Shown piece after piece: positions 16,801 through 25,009 of a DNA stretch of 64,000 bases. The DNA comes from Mesorhizobium sp. M1E.F.Ca.ET.045.02.1.1 (lineage in GTDB: Bacteria > Pseudomonadota > Alphaproteobacteria > Rhizobiales > Rhizobiaceae), in contig NZ_CP034447.1 of NCBI RefSeq assembly GCF_003952485.1, positions 3,238,501 to 3,302,500 of the forward strand, read 5' to 3'. The notes beneath the pieces were generated by a model. That model was not told the origin of the DNA, ran no database searches, and worked only from the letters and a program-made list of their open reading frames with translations. The stretch's first letter is position 1, and the number at the start of each line of letters is the position of its first letter. The position numbers and the translations under genes are program-made.

Positions 16801-17787
16801 TCAGCCGCGGAAGAGCGACAGGATCGACTGCGAGGAGCCGTTGGCGATCGACAGCGCCTGGACACCGAGCTGCTGCTGAACCTGCAGGGCCTGGAGGCGG
16901 GTCGATTCCTTGTTCATGTCGGCATCGACGAGCTGGCCGACGCCGCGGTCGATGGAGTCCATCAGGCTTTGCGTGAAGGTCTTCTGCAGGTCGATGGAGC
17001 TCTTGGCGGCGCCGAGCTTGGTGGCAGCGGTCGTCATGGCCTTGAGCGCGGTGTCGACGACGTTCATCATCTCCGAGATCTGGCTGTCGCTGGCAGCGGT
17101 GGTACCGGAGAAGATCTTCAGGGTGGCGACCGAGTAGGTGTCGCCGGCTGCCGCAGCCGCACCCAGGGTCGGGTTCTGCGCCGTGCCGACGATGGCGCCG
17201 GTCGCGCCGACGCGGTCGGCGTCGAGGATACCCTTCGTGGTCGGGGCCGCACCGCTATCATACAGCTTGATGCTTTCCACGTTGACGTCGATCGTCGAAA
17301 TCGAAACCGAGCCTGTGGCGCTGCGGTTGAAGGCTGAAACGATCTTGACGTCGGCGGCCGTGCCCGAGGCGGTCTTTACCGACAGCATGTTGGTGCCGGA
17401 GAAGGTGGCGCCGTCGGCGTAAGCCTTCAACTGATCCTGAAGCGCCTTGATTTCGGTCTGGGTCTTTTCCTTGGAGGCATCCGTCTGGCCGTAGGATGCG
17501 GTCAGCTTCTCCTGGATCTTGTTGATGGTGTCGATCGCGCTGCTCATGCCGGTATAGGCGGTGTCGACCTTCGAGGCGCCGAGGCCGAGCGAGTCCGAAA
17601 CGGTGGACATGGCCTGGTTGTCGGAGCGCATCGTGGTGGCGATCGACCAGTAAGCGGCGTTGTCCGAAGCCTGCGAGACGCGATAACCCGTCGAGATGCG
17701 GGCCTGGGTGGTGTCGAGGTTCTTCTGGGTGGCGTTCAAGCTCTGCAGCGCGGTCAGCGCCGAGGCATTGGTCATGATACTGGCCAT
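16801..17787 (-). CDS. Flagellin (paralogue 2)
   Basis: The 328-residue flagellin has N-terminal MASIMTNASALTALQSLNA and C-terminal VQALSIANGSSQSILSLFRG. The first 130 and last 85 residues closely match paralogue 1, while the surface-exposed middle differs and is 28 residues shorter. It is secreted by the flagellar export system and forms the filament; multiple flagellins are usual in rhizobia. AAGGT precedes the ATG. A stem-loop (17824-17844) lies in the leader and a terminator follows the gene. Confidence 0.95.
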   Translation of the reverse strand: MASIMTNASALTALQSLNATQKNLDTTQARISTGYRVSQASDNAAYWSIATTMRSDNQAMSTVSDSLGLGASKVDTAYTGMSSAIDTINKIQEKLTASYGQTDASKEKTQTEIKALQDQLKAYADGATFSGTNMLSVKTASGTAADVKIVSAFNRSATGSVSISTIDVNVESIKLYDSGAAPTTKGILDADRVGATGAIVGTAQNPTLGAAAAAGDTYSVATLKIFSGTTAASDSQISEMMNVVDTALKAMTTAATKLGAAKSSIDLQKTFTQSLMDSIDRGVGQLVDADMNKESTRLQALQVQQQLGVQALSIANGSSQSILSLFRG

Positions 17788-17823
17788 GATACTCGTACCT
17801 TGATTTTACACGGATTTTTTTGA

Positions 17824-17844
17824 CATACCGGCATTTCCGGTATG
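17824..17844 (-). promoter_or_regulatory. Stem-loop in the flagellin 2 leader (candidate FlbT target)
   Basis: CATACCGG-CATTT-CCGGTATG is a perfect 8-bp stem with a 5-base loop, 37-57 bp upstream of the ATG, so probably within the mRNA leader. FlbT is known in Caulobacter to act on flagellin leader RNA, and flbT is present in this window. The link between this hairpin and FlbT is inference. Confidence 0.45.
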
Positions 17845-17985
17845 ACGGTGCGGCATCATGCCAATGACCGTTGAGACCGGTCACCCGCCATCTGCAGGCG
17901 ACTATGGCGGCAAGTCCCTACCAAAGGGCTAAACCGGACGGTTAATCGAAAATAATATTGGAAACTTCGCGCCGACTTTCGTCTC

Positions 17986-18002
17986 CAAGTCTTCAAGACT
18001 TG
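17986..18002. promoter_or_regulatory. Small palindrome between fliP and flagellin 2
   Basis: CAAGTCT-TCA-AGACTTG is a perfect 7-bp inverted repeat with a 3-base spacer. It is 32 bp after the fliP stop and about 200 bp upstream of the flagellin 2 ATG. It could end the fliP transcript or serve as an operator. There is no T-run, so neither role is favoured. Confidence 0.35.
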
Positions 18003-18033
18003 CGCGGCATCCCAGGGCGTCCGGCCGTGGCGA

Positions 18034-18765
18034 TCAGGTGAAGGACCGCACCAGGCTGCCGACCAGTAGATTCCAGCCGTCGATCAGCACGAAAAACAGG
18101 ATCTTGAAAGGCAGCGAGACCACTGTCGGCGGCAGCATCATCATGCCCATCGCCATGGTGACGGTGGCGACGATGAGGTCGATGACCAGGAACGGCAGCA
18201 CGATCAGGAAGCCGATCTCGAAGCCGCGCCGGATCTCCGAGATCATGAAGGCGGGCACCAGGATGCGCAGGTCGACGGCGTCACGCGAGACGGTCTGGCC
18301 GCGCTCGCGGGCGAGATCGGCAAAGAGGTCGAAATCCTTGTCGCGCACATTGTGCAGCATGAAGCTGCGGAACGGATCCGAGATCTTCTCGAAGGCTTCG
18401 GCCTGGGTGATCTGATTGTCCATCAGTGGCTTGACGCCGGTGTTCCAGGCCTGGTCGAAGGTCGGCGCCATGACATAGAAGGTCATGAACAGCGACAGCG
18501 AGATCAGGATCAGGTTGGCGGGTGTCGACTGCAGGCCGATGCCGGCGCGCAGGATCGAGAAGGCGATGACGAAGCGGGTGAAGCTCGTCACCATGATCAG
18601 CAGGCCCGGCGCCACCGAAAGCACGGTGAGCAGACCGAACATCTGGATGAGGTAGCCGACCGTCGTGCCGTCGGCCTTGCCGATGCCGCCGAGATCGAGC
18701 TGCTGGGCCGCGGCGACAGAGGTGGTGACGACGATAAGCGCCGTGGCGACAAGCAATCTTCTCAT
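18034..18765 (-). CDS. fliP: Flagellar export apparatus protein FliP
   Basis: The 243-residue protein has a cleavable N-terminal signal (about 1-20, ending SVAAAQ) and four hydrophobic helices. It carries the family signatures LLIMVTSFTRFVIAFSILRAG, here GLLIMVTSFTRFV, and AFMISEIRRGFEIGFLIVLP. FliP forms the core ring of the export gate. It is the last gene of the minus-strand operon starting at 28252 and overlaps fliL by four bases. Confidence 0.96.
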   Translation of the reverse strand: MRRLLVATALIVVTTSVAAAQQLDLGGIGKADGTTVGYLIQMFGLLTVLSVAPGLLIMVTSFTRFVIAFSILRAGIGLQSTPANLILISLSLFMTFYVMAPTFDQAWNTGVKPLMDNQITQAEAFEKISDPFRSFMLHNVRDKDFDLFADLARERGQTVSRDAVDLRILVPAFMISEIRRGFEIGFLIVLPFLVIDLIVATVTMAMGMMMLPPTVVSLPFKILFFVLIDGWNLLVGSLVRSFT

Positions 18766-19256
18766 TCGAGCAGCATCGTCCTGATGAGAACCTGTTTGAC
18801 ATGGCCGCCGCTGCGCAGCGCAGCTCGCTCGTCGAGGTCGGCCTTGAGGTGCTGGTAGCCGCTGGCGCCCTCGATCTGGTGCATCTTCAGCGTGCGCACG
18901 AACGCCAGAAGGTCCTGCTGGATCTGCTCGGCCATTTCCGGAGGCTGCGGCGCGTCGTAGAGCACCGAAGCCTCAAGCCTTATCCAGACTTCGCCCGGCG
19001 AAGCGATATTGGTGGTGATCGGCGCGAGCTGAACCACCGTCGGTCCGGGAGCCGGCTTGCCGGCTTCGGCCGCCTTCTCCGGGCTGCCGGCATTCTCCGG
19101 CGCGGCAGGCACAGGTGCCGGCGCTTCGCCTTGCTTGAGATAGCCGCCGGAGACCCAGCCCAGGCCGATGGCCGCGCCCGTCATGACCAGAAGCATGGCG
19201 AGTTGGACCACGAGGGATGGTCCTTTCTTGGGCTGCGCCTGCTCGACATTTGCCAT
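18762..19256 (-). CDS. fliL: Flagellar basal-body-associated protein FliL
   Basis: The 164-residue protein has a short cytoplasmic N-terminus, one transmembrane helix (about 15-35) and a periplasmic FliL domain (VVQLAPITTNIASPGEVWIRLEAS, split here as two blocks; C-terminus VKQVLIRTMLLE). FliL surrounds the stator and supports torque under load. It overlaps fliP by four bases and is 18 bp from flgH. Confidence 0.9.
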   Translation of the reverse strand: MANVEQAQPKKGPSLVVQLAMLLVMTGAAIGLGWVSGGYLKQGEAPAPVPAAPENAGSPEKAAEAGKPAPGPTVVQLAPITTNIASPGEVWIRLEASVLYDAPQPPEMAEQIQQDLLAFVRTLKMHQIEGASGYQHLKADLDERAALRSGGHVKQVLIRTMLLE

Positions 19257-19274
19257 AACAGCGGTCTCCCCGTC

Positions 19275-19979
19275 CTAGAAAGGAAGAACCTGGTCGAGGA
19301 TCTGCTGGCCGTAGGGCGGCTGCTGGACCTCCATCACACGGCCGCGGCCGCCATAGGAGATGCGTGCCTCGGCGATGCGCTCGTAGGGGATCGTATTTTC
19401 GGCGCCGATGTCGGAGGGACGCACCATGCCGGCGATGGTGAGGACCCGAAGCTCGTAATTGACGCGCACCTCCTGCGAGCCCCTGATCATCAGATTGCCG
19501 TTGGGCAGCACTTCGGTGACGACAGCGGCGACGTTGAGCTCGAGACTCTCCGAGCGCTTGATCTCGCCGTCGGCGTTGGTCTCGGTGCTGGAACTCAGGC
19601 CTGCGTCGCCCTTGCCGCTTGTGCTCTTGCCGTCCCATCCGAGCGTGACGTCGTAGCCGAGCTTGCGGGCGGCGGTGCGGCTGCGGTCGTTCTGGTTCTT
19701 GAAATTGGCCCTGTCGTTGAGCTTGATGTTGACGGTCAGGATGTCGCCTTCCCGCAGCGCCCGCGGGTCGGTGAAGAGCCTGCTCTGGCGGTCGTCCCAC
19801 AGCGAGAATTTTTTCACGGGCGCGGCCGGCGGCTCAGGATAGCTGTAGGGCGCTCCGCCGCCATTGCCGATGCCGGAACCGACCGGCGACAGCGCGGGCT
19901 CGCGGCCGACCTCCTTGAGGTCGGTGCCGCAGCCGGACAGTGCCGCAACCGCGACCAGGACGAGCAACTTCAACTTCAT
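19275..19979 (-). CDS. flgH: Flagellar L-ring lipoprotein FlgH
   Basis: The 234-residue protein has a lipoprotein signal with lipobox LSGC (Cys17). FlgH blocks follow: SLWDDRQSRLFTDPRALREGD, given here only in part, ILTVNIKLNDRANF and LMIRGSQEVRVNYELRVLTI. It ends in ILDQVLPF. FlgH forms the outer-membrane bushing of the rod. It overlaps motE by four bases. Confidence 0.95.
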   Translation of the reverse strand: MKLKLLVLVAVAALSGCGTDLKEVGREPALSPVGSGIGNGGGAPYSYPEPPAAPVKKFSLWDDRQSRLFTDPRALREGDILTVNIKLNDRANFKNQNDRSRTAARKLGYDVTLGWDGKSTSGKGDAGLSSSTETNADGEIKRSESLELNVAAVVTEVLPNGNLMIRGSQEVRVNYELRVLTIAGMVRPSDIGAENTIPYERIAEARISYGGRGRVMEVQQPPYGQQILDQVLPF

Positions 19980-20560
19980 GACGGATCAACCCTTCGCGCC
20001 GCGCTGGCCATGATGCCGGTGAGCGTCGCCGCCGCCTTCTGGTCCATTTCGTTGAGGATGACGCCCGCCTTGCGTGAATCGAGCTTCATCAGGATGGCGG
20101 CAGCGAGCTCGGCATTGACCATCGCAAGGCGCTCGGCCGCGGCGTCGGGCTTCATGCCGGCATAGATCTTGACCACACTGTCCTCGGCGCGCGCCAGGAA
20201 CACTTCGCGGCGCTTCAGCCATTCCTCATATTCGGTGCGTTTTGCCTCCAGCGCCTTCATGCGCTCGTCGATGCCGGCCTGAAGCTGCTTCAGTTCCTCG
20301 GCCTGGAGCGCGTAGCGGCGGTCGCGCGCGGCATCGGCGATGTTGGAGCAGAAGCGCTGGATCTCGCTTTGGTCCGGCGCCTTCGCGCGCACGAGCTGGG
20401 CCGGCTGAGCCGGCGCCTGTCCGCCGGGCAGCACCTGGCGGACTTCTTCCGCGCGGGCGGTACCGCCCACCAGCGCGACAATGGCGGCTGCGGCGAGGAG
20501 GCTCATTCCAGGATGAAGTCTCGGGCGACGATGCAGTCTTGCGGAGAAAAGCTCGATCAT
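19976..20560 (-). CDS. motE: MotE, periplasmic chaperone of MotC
   Basis: The 194-residue protein has an N-terminal signal/hydrophobic segment (about 18-38), a coiled-coil region (about 85-125: EELKQLQAGIDERMKALEAK) and a MgtE-N-like helical C-terminus (YAGMKPDAAAERLAMVNAEL, LDSRKAGVILNEMD). In Sinorhizobium meliloti MotE occupies the same place between flgI and flgH and stabilises MotC in the periplasm. It is often annotated only as a MgtE-like protein. The start may be the internal Met19, nearer the signal peptide. Confidence 0.85.
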   Translation of the reverse strand: MIELFSARLHRRPRLHPGMSLLAAAAIVALVGGTARAEEVRQVLPGGQAPAQPAQLVRAKAPDQSEIQRFCSNIADAARDRRYALQAEELKQLQAGIDERMKALEAKRTEYEEWLKRREVFLARAEDSVVKIYAGMKPDAAAERLAMVNAELAAAILMKLDSRKAGVILNEMDQKAAATLTGIMASAARRVDPS

Positions 20561-20568
20561 CGGCGTGC

Positions 20569-21807
20569 CTATTGGAGAACCAGGTCGGCCTGCAGGGCGC
20601 CGGCCGACTTGATGCCTTGCAGGATGGCGATGATGCCGTCGGGTTTCACACCAAGGCGGTTGAGGCCGGAGACAAGCGTTTCCAGGTCAGGGCCGTCGAG
20701 CACGGCAACGCGCGCGTCGGGCCGCGTAGCTTCGATGGCGGTGAAGGGTTCGACCGCGGTCTCGCCCCTGGAGAAGGGTTCTGGCTGAACCACCTTCGGC
20801 GCTTCGGTGATGCGCACGGTGAGCGTGCCGTGGCTGATGGCGACGCGCGAGATCTTGACGTTGTTGCCGATGACGATGGTGCCGGTGCGTTCGTCGATGA
20901 CGACGCGGGCAGGGGCATCCGATTCGACGACCAGGTTTTCGATCTCGGCATAGAAGCGCGCGGCCGACACGTTCTTCGGCCGCCTGATCTGCACGGTGCG
21001 GGCATCGCGCTCAGCCGCGACGCGCATGCCGAAGCGCTGCGCGGTGTAATCGTTGATGGCGTCGGCGATGCGAATGGCGGTCGAGAAATCGGGATTGCGC
21101 AATTGCAGCGTCAGCACGCCCTGGTCGTCGAATTCGGCCGGCACGGTGCGCTCGATGATGGCGCCGTTCGGCACGCGGCCGGCGGTGGGCACACCTTGCG
21201 TCAACTGCTCGGCCTGGCCCTTGGCGGTGAAGCCGCCCACGATCACCGAACCTTGCCCGACAGCATAGATCTCGCCGTCCGCCGCCTTCAGCGGCGTCAT
21301 CACCAGCGTGCCGCCGGCGAGCGAGGTTGCGTCACCCATGGAGGAGACGTCGATGTCGATGCGGGCGCCCGACTGGACGAAGGGCGGCATGTTGGCGGTG
21401 ACGATGACGGCGGCGACGTTCTTGGCGCGCGCGCTGCCGCCTTCGGTGGCGATGCCGAGGTTCTCCAGCATGGCGCGGATCGACTGTTCGGTGAAGGGCG
21501 AGTTGCGCAGGCTGTCGCCGGTTCCCGCCAGGCCTATGACAAGGCCGTAGCCGACGAGCTGGTTGTCGCGGGCGCTCTGCAGTTGGGCGATATCCTTGAT
21601 GCGCGCCGCGACCTGGCCGGGCGGCAGCGTGCTCGGCCCCGTTGAGACGCGGAACATGCGCGTGGTGGTGGCCGGATCGTATTCAGGGTCGTCGTAGACG
21701 CCACCGTTCTTCAAGGCCAGCTCGCGCTTGGCCTTGGGCGTCAGCCCGTCCGCCAAGGCGGGCTGAAGGCCGATCGCGGCGCTGAGCAAAAGGGCGAAAG
21801 CGCGCAT
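20569..21807 (-). CDS. flgI: Flagellar P-ring protein FlgI
   Basis: The 412-residue protein has a signal peptide (MRAFALLLSAAIGLQPALA) and the family blocks RIKDIAQLQSARDNQLVGYG, LAGTGDSLRNSPFTEQSI, KNVAAVIVTANMPPFVQSGA and the C-terminal IAILQGIKSAGALQADLVLQ. FlgI forms the periplasmic ring around the rod. The start at 21807 overlaps the flgA stop by one base (TGATG). The open frame extends 165 codons upstream but only as a shadow of flgA. Confidence 0.95.
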   Translation of the reverse strand: MRAFALLLSAAIGLQPALADGLTPKAKRELALKNGGVYDDPEYDPATTTRMFRVSTGPSTLPPGQVAARIKDIAQLQSARDNQLVGYGLVIGLAGTGDSLRNSPFTEQSIRAMLENLGIATEGGSARAKNVAAVIVTANMPPFVQSGARIDIDVSSMGDATSLAGGTLVMTPLKAADGEIYAVGQGSVIVGGFTAKGQAEQLTQGVPTAGRVPNGAIIERTVPAEFDDQGVLTLQLRNPDFSTAIRIADAINDYTAQRFGMRVAAERDARTVQIRRPKNVSAARFYAEIENLVVESDAPARVVIDERTGTIVIGNNVKISRVAISHGTLTVRITEAPKVVQPEPFSRGETAVEPFTAIEATRPDARVAVLDGPDLETLVSGLNRLGVKPDGIIAILQGIKSAGALQADLVLQ

Positions 21808-22334
21808 CACGATGCGCCGACCTTGATGGTGCCGTCGGCCATGACAATGCCGGAAATGATCTTGCCGCTGTCGATGTTGCGGACCTTGATGAGGTCGCCC
21901 GCGGCGCCTGGCTGCAAGGTGACGCCGGCAGCCGAAATGGTCAGCGCGCCGGCGGTGAAATAGACCTGCACGGAGGCGCCCTGCTCGACCAGCCAGGCTT
22001 CTCGGATAGCAGCCACGGGAATGTAGCGGCCGGGCAGCAGCGTGCGCTTGGCGACCTTGCCCTGCAGGTCTTCGGAGCGCGTCGCCATGCCGTCCGGCTC
22101 GTGCTTGCCCGGCACGAGGGTCACCTGCTTCAGCGCCGCAAGCTCGATGGTCTCGCCCGGGTAGATGACCCGGTTCGGGATCAGCACAGCCTCGCCGGCC
22201 GGCTGGCCGGCGGCGATCTGGCTGGCCGATTGGCCGGCCGTTTCCTGCGCGAATGCCGGCATGCCGCCGGCAACCAGCGCGAGGGCCAGCGCGGCGCGGC
22301 AAAATGCGGAACAGGAGATCGGCCTCGGCATCAT
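21807..22334 (-). CDS. flgA: P-ring assembly chaperone FlgA
   Basis: The 175-residue protein has a signal peptide (cleaved after about residue 29, AFAQ). A SAF-type domain follows (YPGETIELAALKQVTLVPGK, LLPGRYIPVAAIREAWLVEQ) and a C-terminal part (GDLIKVRNIDSGKIISGIVM) typical of FlgA. It assists FlgI assembly in the periplasm. It sits three bases after flgG and just before its client gene flgI. Confidence 0.92.
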   Translation of the reverse strand: MMPRPISCSAFCRAALALALVAGGMPAFAQETAGQSASQIAAGQPAGEAVLIPNRVIYPGETIELAALKQVTLVPGKHEPDGMATRSEDLQGKVAKRTLLPGRYIPVAAIREAWLVEQGASVQVYFTAGALTISAAGVTLQPGAAGDLIKVRNIDSGKIISGIVMADGTIKVGAS

Positions 22335-22337
22335 CCG

Positions 22338-23126
22338 TTACCTGATGTTCTTGGAGACCACCGAGGCCATGTCGTCAGCGGCCTGGATGACCTTGGAATT
22401 CATTTCATAGGCGCGCTGCGCCGAGATCAGCTCGGTGATTTCCTTGACCGGATCGACGTTGGAGGATTCCAGATAACCCTGCTCGATCGTGGCGAAGCCG
22501 GGATCGCCGGGAACGCCGACATTGGCCGGACCGGAAGCCGCCGTCTCCTGGAACAGATTGTCGCCGAGCGGGGCGAGGCCGGCCTCATTGGCGAAGTTGA
22601 CGATCTGAAGCTGGCCGAGAAGCTGCAGGTCGGTCTGGCCGTCGATGCGGGCAAAGACCTGGCCGGTCTTGTTGACGATCACCTCGACCGCGTCGGTCGG
22701 CACGGTGATCGCCGGGACGACGCTGGCGCCGTCGACGGTGACCAACTGCCCGGTGGCATTGGTGTTGAAGGCGCCGGCGCGGGAGTAGAGCGTGCTGCCG
22801 TCAGCGCCCTCGATCTGGAACCAGCCTCTCCCGGTCAGCGCCAGGTCGAAGCTGTTGCCGGTGCTGGTCAGTTCACCTTGGGTGTGGACGTTGCGCACCG
22901 CCGTCGTCTTGACGCCGAGGCCGATCGAGACGCCCTCGGGCACAAGCGAGGTGTTGGAGCGGTTGGGCACGCCCTGGGTACGGTCGACCTGATAGAGCAG
23001 ATCGGAGAATTCGGCCCGCGCCCGCTTGTAGCCGGTGGTGTTGATGTTGGCGATGTTGTTGGCAATGACTTCCAGATTGGTCTGCTGGGCGTTCATGCCG
23101 GTCGCGGCGATAGCAAGGGCTTTCAT
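22338..23126 (-). CDS. flgG: Distal rod protein FlgG
   Basis: The 262-residue axial protein starts [20 protein letters not shown] followed by [17 protein letters not shown]. It ends with the paired C-terminal helix [20 protein letters not shown]. The length is exactly that of typical FlgG, which forms the distal rod. It lies between fliE and flgA, nine bases after fliE. Confidence 0.96.
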   Translation of the reverse strand: MKALAIAATGMNAQQTNLEVIANNIANINTTGYKRARAEFSDLLYQVDRTQGVPNRSNTSLVPEGVSIGLGVKTTAVRNVHTQGELTSTGNSFDLALTGRGWFQIEGADGSTLYSRAGAFNTNATGQLVTVDGASVVPAITVPTDAVEVIVNKTGQVFARIDGQTDLQLLGQLQIVNFANEAGLAPLGDNLFQETAASGPANVGVPGDPGFATIEQGYLESSNVDPVKEITELISAQRAYEMNSKVIQAADDMASVVSKNIR

Positions 23127-23135
23127 GACGCGGTC

Positions 23136-23465
23136 CTAGATATTCATGCGACTGATTTCGAGGTAGGCCGAGACGACCTTGTCACGGATGGCGATGGTCG
23201 TCTGCAGGGCCTGCTGGGCGCTCATCACCGCATCGGCCACCTGACGGGTGTCGGCATCGCCCTTGAGCGCCTGGATCGACATCTGCTCGGCGTTCTGCAG
23301 CGTGTTGACGGTCTTGGTTGCGGCCTGGCTGAGAAGGTCCGCGAAGCTGCCGCCGACGCTTTCGCTTGCCTGTGTCCCGACACCGCCCGGAAGCAGGCCT
23401 GGCGAGGCGGCCTCTGCGCCTTCGATTGCCGGTTTGAACTGTAGTGCCCCGATACCGCCGATCAT
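23136..23465 (-). CDS. fliE: Flagellar hook-basal body protein FliE
   Basis: The 109-residue protein contains the FliE core SFADLLSQAATKTVNTLQNA and the C-terminal ADAVMSAQQALQTTIAIRDK. FliE links the MS ring/export gate to the rod. Its ATG overlaps the flgC stop by one base (TAATG). Confidence 0.93.
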   Translation of the reverse strand: MIGGIGALQFKPAIEGAEAASPGLLPGGVGTQASESVGGSFADLLSQAATKTVNTLQNAEQMSIQALKGDADTRQVADAVMSAQQALQTTIAIRDKVVSAYLEISRMNI

Positions 23466-23881
23466 TACTGGTTCCTCATCAGGTCGATGGTCATGGAAAT
23501 CAGATCGCGAGCCTGCTTGATGACCTGCAGGTTGGCCTCATAGGAGCGGTTCGCCTCGCTCATGTCGGCCATTTCGACCAGCACGTTGACGTTGGGCATC
23601 TTCACGTACCCCTTTTCGTCGGCGGCTTCGTTGCCGGGCTGGAACTCGATCGGGAAGTCCGACGGATCGCGCGCGATCGAGCTCACCTCGACCAGCGAGC
23701 CGCCGCTCGCGCGGTCGAGCTCGGACTGGAAGGTGATCGTCTTGCGCCGATAGGGATCGGCGCCGGGCGTGTTGCCCGTCGATTGCGCGTTGGCGAGGTT
23801 CTCCGACACCACGCGCAGGCGCTCCGACTGGGCGCCAAGGCCTGATGATGCGACTTTGAGGGCTGCGGTCAGCGCGTCCAT
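23465..23881 (-). CDS. flgC: Proximal rod protein FlgC
   Basis: The 138-residue protein has the axial N-terminal signature [20 protein letters not shown], the FlgC hallmark [20 protein letters not shown] and C-terminal [18 protein letters not shown]. It forms part of the proximal rod. Two bases separate it from flgB. Confidence 0.95.
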   Translation of the reverse strand: MDALTAALKVASSGLGAQSERLRVVSENLANAQSTGNTPGADPYRRKTITFQSELDRASGGSLVEVSSIARDPSDFPIEFQPGNEAADEKGYVKMPNVNVLVEMADMSEANRSYEANLQVIKQARDLISMTIDLMRNQ

Positions 23882-23883
23882 GG

Positions 23884-24264
23884 TCAGCTCTTCACCACCA
23901 TCGTCATCATCGAATGGAAGGCTTTGACGATCGCCGTGTTGAGCTCGAAGGAGCGGCGCACTTCGCCAGCCTTCATCAACTCGTCTTCGAGAACGACGGT
24001 GTTCTTCGACGGCATGATCGAGCCGGTGGCTTCCTGCGGCTTGACATTGAAGCCGGCATTCGTCGTCTCGGCGCCAAGATGGCCTGCTTCGGTGGCCTTC
24101 AATGTCACCGCGGTCCGGTCGAGAACCTTTTCGAACGGCTCGACGTCATTTGCCGTGTAGCCCGGCGTGTTGGCATTGGCGATGTTGGAGGCGATCGCGG
24201 ACTGGCGCACGGCCAGCCATTGCGACTGCCGGGTGGCGAGATCAAAAAGGTTGACGGGTTCCAT
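23884..24264 (-). CDS. flgB: Proximal rod protein FlgB
   Basis: The 126-residue protein starts [20 protein letters not shown], with [20 protein letters not shown] and the C-terminal helix [24 protein letters not shown] lies upstream of the ATG at 24264; an in-frame ATG eight codons earlier lacks a good site. An 88-bp gap separates it from the upstream gene, the largest gap in this operon. Confidence 0.94.
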   Translation of the reverse strand: MEPVNLFDLATRQSQWLAVRQSAIASNIANANTPGYTANDVEPFEKVLDRTAVTLKATEAGHLGAETTNAGFNVKPQEATGSIMPSKNTVVLEDELMKAGEVRRSFELNTAIVKAFHSMMTMVVKS

Positions 24265-24352
24265 GGGACTCTCCGGGCGAGTAGGCACAAGACTAGGCCG
24301 TCAGTCTTGCGCGGACCTTGCGCGGATAGGCCCGAAGTCCGTTACAGCGCCA

Positions 24353-25009
24353 TCACCTGGAAAGCTCGACCACCTTGTTTGCGTCCGTGACGATCACCCA
24401 TTTGCCGCCGCGCTGTTCGATCGAGGCGACGCGGCTGGAATCGGGCAGGACCGAGCCGCGCTGGACGATCCACAGGCCGGTATCGTCCTCGATCATGGCG
24501 CGGCCATTGGCGACATGCACAACCTTGAACTCCGACACGGCGGCCGGGAAGGGCTGATCGCCGGGCGCCGGCGGGGGTTCGTCCTGCACCGTTCCGGTGG
24601 CAAGCAGGTCGATATCGGCATTGGGAACGTCCTTGGCCGTCAGCGATGCGCTGCGTTCGGCCGCGACGCCACCGCCCTCGCGTCCGGAATTGCTGCCGCT
24701 GCCACCGAACTTGATGGCCTGCACGCCGAATTGCTCCTGGTTGAAGAAGATGTACCAGGGAAACAGCGCGCAGATCAGCCCGAGCGTGATGCCGAGCGCG
24801 GCGACGACGAAATCGCTGCGCCGGTCCGCTTTCCTGTCGGCCAGGCGCGGAAATTCGGCCCGCGGCGGCTGCGGCCATTCCACCTTCGGAAACAGACCGT
24901 TGATAGCCAAGTCGCGGCTGGCCTCGGCCTCCTCGGTGGCCTTGGCCTCGGCAATCATCTCGCGCAGCAGACGCTCGGTTTGCTGCAGATCAGTCTCCTT
25001 GATCGCCAT
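24353..25009 (-). CDS. Uncharacterised membrane protein in the flagellar operon
   Basis: The 218-residue protein has a charged, Glu/Ala-rich N-terminal helix (about 7-33), a Pro-rich stretch, one transmembrane helix (about 66-89, FVVAALGITLGLICALFPWYI) and a periplasmic domain. The Gly/Ser-rich linker (103-115) is followed by a beta-rich end (about 155-218, VVHVANGRAMIEDDTGLWIV). I do not recognise a named family. Its start lies 20 bp inside the fliI 3' end and flgB follows, so it is expressed with the rod genes. A role in rod or export assembly is inferred from position only. Confidence 0.8.
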   Translation of the reverse strand: MAIKETDLQQTERLLREMIAEAKATEEAEASRDLAINGLFPKVEWPQPPRAEFPRLADRKADRRSDFVVAALGITLGLICALFPWYIFFNQEQFGVQAIKFGGSGSNSGREGGGVAAERSASLTAKDVPNADIDLLATGTVQDEPPPAPGDQPFPAAVSEFKVVHVANGRAMIEDDTGLWIVQRGSVLPDSSRVASIEQRGGKWVIVTDANKVVELSR

